NCBI RefSeq assembly: GCF_014678725.1
Contig: NZ_CP061497.1
Coordinates: 2,620,001-2,684,000, forward strand
Reading direction: 5' to 3'
Length of the DNA stretch: 64,000 nt
Origin: Thermomonas sp. XSG
GTDB lineage: Bacteria > Pseudomonadota > Gammaproteobacteria > Xanthomonadales > Xanthomonadaceae
In this document: positions 61,154 to 64,000 of the stretch, in pieces
How the letters are laid out: every line of letters starts with the position of its first letter
Position numbering within the stretch: the first letter of the stretch is position 1
Made by a program: the position numbers and the translations under genes
Notes under the pieces: model-generated
What the model was told of the DNA's origin: nothing
Database searches by the model: none
The model's input: the letters and a program-made list of their open reading frames with translations, nothing else

Positions 61154-62985
61154 GCGGGGTGCCCGAACAGCGAGCAGGCGCCACCCTCGGCCGAGCCGAC
61201 GCCGCTGCGCATCAGCGCGAACAGCTCGCGGCCCATTCCCGACTGGTTGCCGGCGAGCTCCGGCAGCACCACCTCGCGTGCCTGCCATTCGGCGGCGTCC
61301 ACCAGCACGTCCATGCTGCCGGCTTCGGCATCGATGCGGACCAGGTCGCCGTCGCGCAGTTTCGCCAGCGCGCCGCCATCGGCGGCCTCCGGGGTCACGT
61401 GGATGGCCGCCAGCACCTTGCCGGACGCGCCGGACATGCGGCCGTCGGTGAGCAGGGCGACGCGCTGGCCGCGGTCCTGCAACGCCGCCAGCGTCGGGGT
61501 GAGCTTGTGCAGTTCCGGCATGCCGTTGGCGCGCGGGCCCTGGCCGCGCACCACCGCGATGAAGTCGCCTTCCAGCCCGCCAGCCTTGAACGCCGCCAGC
61601 AGTGCGTCCTGCGATTCGAAGATCCTTGCCGGTGCCTGGTGGCGGCGGTACTGCGGCGCCACCGCCGAGATCTTGACCACCGCGCGGCCCAGGTTGCCCT
61701 GCAGCCGGCGCAGGCCGCCCTCGCTGTCGAACGGTGCGGAGACCGGGCGCACGATCTCGGTATCGCGCGAGGCGGCCGGCGGGTCGCGCCAGCGCAGCGC
61801 AAGATCATCCAGATAGGGCTGCCGGGCCTGCTGGCGCAGGCTGCCGCCGTGCACGCACAGGATGTCCTCGTGCAGAAGGCCAGCATCCAGCAGCTGCGAG
61901 ATCACGAAGCCCATGCCACCGGCGGCCTCGAAATGGTTCACGTCGGCGGCACCGTTCGGATACACCCGCGCCAGCAACGGGGTGGCCTTGGAGAGTTCGT
62001 CGAGGTCGTTCCAGTCGATCAGCAGGCCGGCGGCGCGCGCGACCGCGACCAGGTGCAGGGCGTGGTTGGTGGAGCCGCCGGTGGCCGCCAGCCCGACCAT
62101 CGCATTGACAATGGCTTTCTCGTTGACGGTCTGCGCGAGCGGGCGGTAGTCCGCGCCCAGCGCGGTGATGCGCAGCGCCTGTTCGGCCGCCGCCACGGTC
62201 AGCGCGCTGCGCAGCGGCCCGTTCGGCGGCACGAAGGCGGTGCCGGGCAGGTGCAGGCCCATCACTTCCATCAGCATCTGGTTGGAATTGGCGGTGCCAT
62301 AGAAGGTGCAGGTGCCGGGCGCGTGGTAGGACGCGGCTTCCGCATCCATCAGTTCGTCCTGCGTCGCTTGCCCCAGCGCATAACGCTGGCGCACCTCGGC
62401 CTTCTGCTTGTTGGGAATGCCGGAAGGCATCGGCCCGGCGGGCACGAAGATCACCGGCAGGTGGCCGAAGCTGAGCGCGCCGATCAGCAGGCCGGGCACG
62501 ATCTTGTCGCACACGCCCAGGCACAGGACCGCGTCGAAGCTGTCGTGCGAGAGCGAGACCGCGGTGGCCAGCGCGATCACGTCGCGCGAGAACAGCGACA
62601 GCTCCATGCCGTCGCGGCCCTGGGTCACGCCGTCGCACATCGCCGGCACGCCGCCGGCCACCTGCGCGCTGCCGCCGGCGTTGCGCGCGGCCATGCGGAT
62701 CAGCGAGGGGTACTGCTCCATCGGCTGGTGCGCGCTGAGCATGTCGTTGTAGGCCGTGACGATCCCGATGTTGCCGCCGCGCCCGCCGCGCAGCGCCGGC
62801 TTGTCCTCGCCGGAGGCGGCGAAGGCATGCGCCTGGTTGCCGCAGGACAGCTTGTAGCGGTACGGACCGGCCGCGCGCGCGGCGTCCATCCGCGCGAGGT
62901 AGTCGCGGCGCGTCGCCAGGCTGCGCTCGGCGATGCGGGCGGTGACGCGTTCGACGGCGGGATGCAGCGCGGCGGTGGACATCAT
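61150..62985 (-). CDS. edd: 6-phosphogluconate dehydratase
   Basis: The 611-residue [4Fe-4S] dehydratase of the IlvD/Edd family makes KDPG from 6-phosphogluconate. [37 protein letters not shown] and [20 protein letters not shown] hold the cluster cysteines and conserved surroundings. Two adjacent start codons (62985 and 62982) are possible. It overlaps pgl by four bases upstream and glk by four bases downstream. Confidence 0.98.
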   Translation of the reverse strand: MMSTAALHPAVERVTARIAERSLATRRDYLARMDAARAAGPYRYKLSCGNQAHAFAASGEDKPALRGGRGGNIGIVTAYNDMLSAHQPMEQYPSLIRMAARNAGGSAQVAGGVPAMCDGVTQGRDGMELSLFSRDVIALATAVSLSHDSFDAVLCLGVCDKIVPGLLIGALSFGHLPVIFVPAGPMPSGIPNKQKAEVRQRYALGQATQDELMDAEAASYHAPGTCTFYGTANSNQMLMEVMGLHLPGTAFVPPNGPLRSALTVAAAEQALRITALGADYRPLAQTVNEKAIVNAMVGLAATGGSTNHALHLVAVARAAGLLIDWNDLDELSKATPLLARVYPNGAADVNHFEAAGGMGFVISQLLDAGLLHEDILCVHGGSLRQQARQPYLDDLALRWRDPPAASRDTEIVRPVSAPFDSEGGLRRLQGNLGRAVVKISAVAPQYRRHQAPARIFESQDALLAAFKAGGLEGDFIAVVRGQGPRANGMPELHKLTPTLAALQDRGQRVALLTDGRMSGASGKVLAAIHVTPEAADGGALAKLRDGDLVRIDAEAGSMDVLVDAAEWQAREVVLPELAGNQSGMGRELFALMRSGVGSAEGGACSLFGHPA

Positions 62986-63698
62986 GGGCTCCAGTGGATG
63001 TGGATGGGGGCCGGCGCGGGCGCGTGCAGCAGCGCGGCAACCGGGTACGGCGCGTGCGGCTCCTGCTGGACGCGGCGCAGGATCGCGCGTTTGTCCTGGC
63101 CGCTCACGACCAGGTGCACGGCGCGCGCGCGCAGCAGCCGCGGCAGGGTCAGGCTGATCCGCGCGAACGGGGCTTCCGGCGGCAGCGGATCGGGCAGGGT
63201 GGCGATGGCGTCCATGCCGCTGTCCATCGCCAGCCCGTCGGCGAGATTCGCGGCGCCGGGGAACAGCGAGGCGAAGTGGCCGTCCGCGCCCATGCCGAGC
63301 AGGACGGCGTCGAACGGTTCGGGATGGGCGGCCAGCAGCGTGCGCGCCTGCGCGAGCGAGGCATCGATATCCCCGTCGGTGGCGGTCAATGGCTGCACGC
63401 CGATGTTGGCGTCGCCCGCGAACGCCTTGCGCAGGTTGCCCAGGTTGCACGCCGGGTGATCGTGCGGCACGCAGCGCTCGTCGGTAGGCAGGGCCTCGAT
63501 GTGGCCGCCGAGCTGCGCGTTCGCCAGGTGCGCATACACCGGCAGCGGCGTGCGGCCGCCGGCCAGCGCGAGGAAGGCGCTGCCGCGCGCCGCGATGGCG
63601 GCGCGGCAGGCCGCTTCGAACGTTTCGGCGACGCCGGCCACCAGCGTGGAGGCATCGAGGTAATCGCGTTCGATCCAACCCATCGCTGCCGTCCTCAT
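62982..63698 (-). CDS. pgl: 6-phosphogluconolactonase
   Basis: The 238-residue enzyme hydrolyses 6-phosphogluconolactone. Family motifs are [37 protein letters not shown] and [19 protein letters not shown]. The ATG at 63698 overlaps the zwf stop (ATGA) and is preferred for coupling; [11 protein letters not shown] at 63683 would give 233 residues and is also possible. Its stop overlaps the edd start. Confidence 0.94.
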   Translation of the reverse strand: MRTAAMGWIERDYLDASTLVAGVAETFEAACRAAIAARGSAFLALAGGRTPLPVYAHLANAQLGGHIEALPTDERCVPHDHPACNLGNLRKAFAGDANIGVQPLTATDGDIDASLAQARTLLAAHPEPFDAVLLGMGADGHFASLFPGAANLADGLAMDSGMDAIATLPDPLPPEAPFARISLTLPRLLRARAVHLVVSGQDKRAILRRVQQEPHAPYPVAALLHAPAPAPIHIHWSP

Positions 63699-64000
63699 TC
63701 GCGCCAGCCGTGGCCGCTGCGGTCGATCAGCGACACCGACGCGCTGGGTCCCCACGTGCCGGCGGGGTAGGGTTTGGGGACCATGCCGATGCTGCGCCAG
63801 CCCTCGGCGATGGCATCGACCCACTGCCATGCCGCCTCGGTCTCGTCGCGGCGCACGAACAGCGTGCCGTTGCCCTCGATCGCATCCAGATAGAGGCGCT
63901 CGTAGGCGATGCGCTTGCGCGCGTTGAGGAATTCCTCGTGGAAGTCCAGGTCCAGCGCCACCTGCGACAGGCGCAGGCCGGCGCGATCCAGCCCCGGGGT
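63695..64000 (-). CDS. zwf: Glucose-6-phosphate dehydrogenase, C-terminal part
   Basis: The last 101 residues of the enzyme that oxidises glucose 6-phosphate are visible; the gene runs off the right edge, and the frame is open from base 64000. [40 protein letters not shown] and [20 protein letters not shown] are typical C-terminal Zwf sequences. It is the first gene of the zwf-pgl-edd-glk-eda operon. Confidence 0.95.
   Translation of the reverse strand, partial: TPGLDRAGLRLSQVALDLDFHEEFLNARKRIAYERLYLDAIEGNGTLFVRRDETEAAWQWVDAIAEGWRSIGMVPKPYPAGTWGPSASVSLIDRSGHGWRE

Overview
The window is GC-rich, densely packed chromosomal DNA from a gammaproteobacterium, most probably a Xanthomonadaceae member of the Lysobacter, Luteimonas, Thermomonas or Pseudoxanthomonas kind. 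Four things support this: the lexA-recA-recX order, a LexA box of the type TTAGTAGTAnTACTACTAA, XgtA-like GH13 and GH97 glucosidases beside a TonB-dependent receptor, and a zwf-pgl-edd-glk-eda Entner-Doudoroff operon. The genus is inference. No rRNA, CRISPR array or complete insertion sequence is visible.

Layout. Bases 1-6.7 kb are for nitrate respiration: the end of narI, a cytoplasmic parvulin, a NarK antiporter, a TDT-family transporter with a perfect FNR-type box, and modABC for molybdate. Bases 6.8-14.8 kb are housekeeping: ffh, a DUF898 protein, an M48 protease, rpsP-rimM-trmD-rplS, hslR, a WYL regulator and a GST. Bases 15-28 kb are mixed: a papain-like peptidase broken by an in-frame TAG, a divergent Lrp regulator and PLP lyase, a DUF937 protein, catalase, MOSC-mutS, a DNA glycosylase, a TonB-dependent receptor and pncC. 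Bases 27.9-33.3 kb hold lexA-recA-recX, alaS and csrA, followed by tRNA-Ser(GCU) and tRNA-Arg(ACG).

The accessory part starts at tRNA-Arg. A relic of about 1.8 kb is bounded by two copies of the tRNA 3' half plus its terminator. It carries phased short repeats at both ends, an orphan XRE antitoxin with a second decayed copy, and a TacA/TacT-type toxin-antitoxin pair. It has no integrase. Next come a hybrid histidine kinase and a receiver-EAL protein (35.6-39.7 kb). At 40.0-48.1 kb are two adjacent defence-like cassettes: an AAA ATPase, PIN nuclease and RNA ligase operon, then jetA-jetB-jetC of the Wadjet/MksBEF condensin type without the usual jetD nuclease gene. These two cassettes are the most interesting part of the window.

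Bases 48.2-59.4 kb form an alpha-glucan utilisation locus: a LacI regulator, a GH13 lipoprotein amylase, an SLC45-like sugar MFS transporter, a GH13_23 alpha-glucosidase, a GH97 glucosidase and a TonB-dependent receptor. Two matching LacI-type operators, TGAATACGTwTrCA, lie in front of the transporter/glucosidase pair and the receptor. The glucose released would enter the Entner-Doudoroff operon at 59.5-64.0 kb, whose glucokinase gene sits within it. The zwf gene runs off the right edge.
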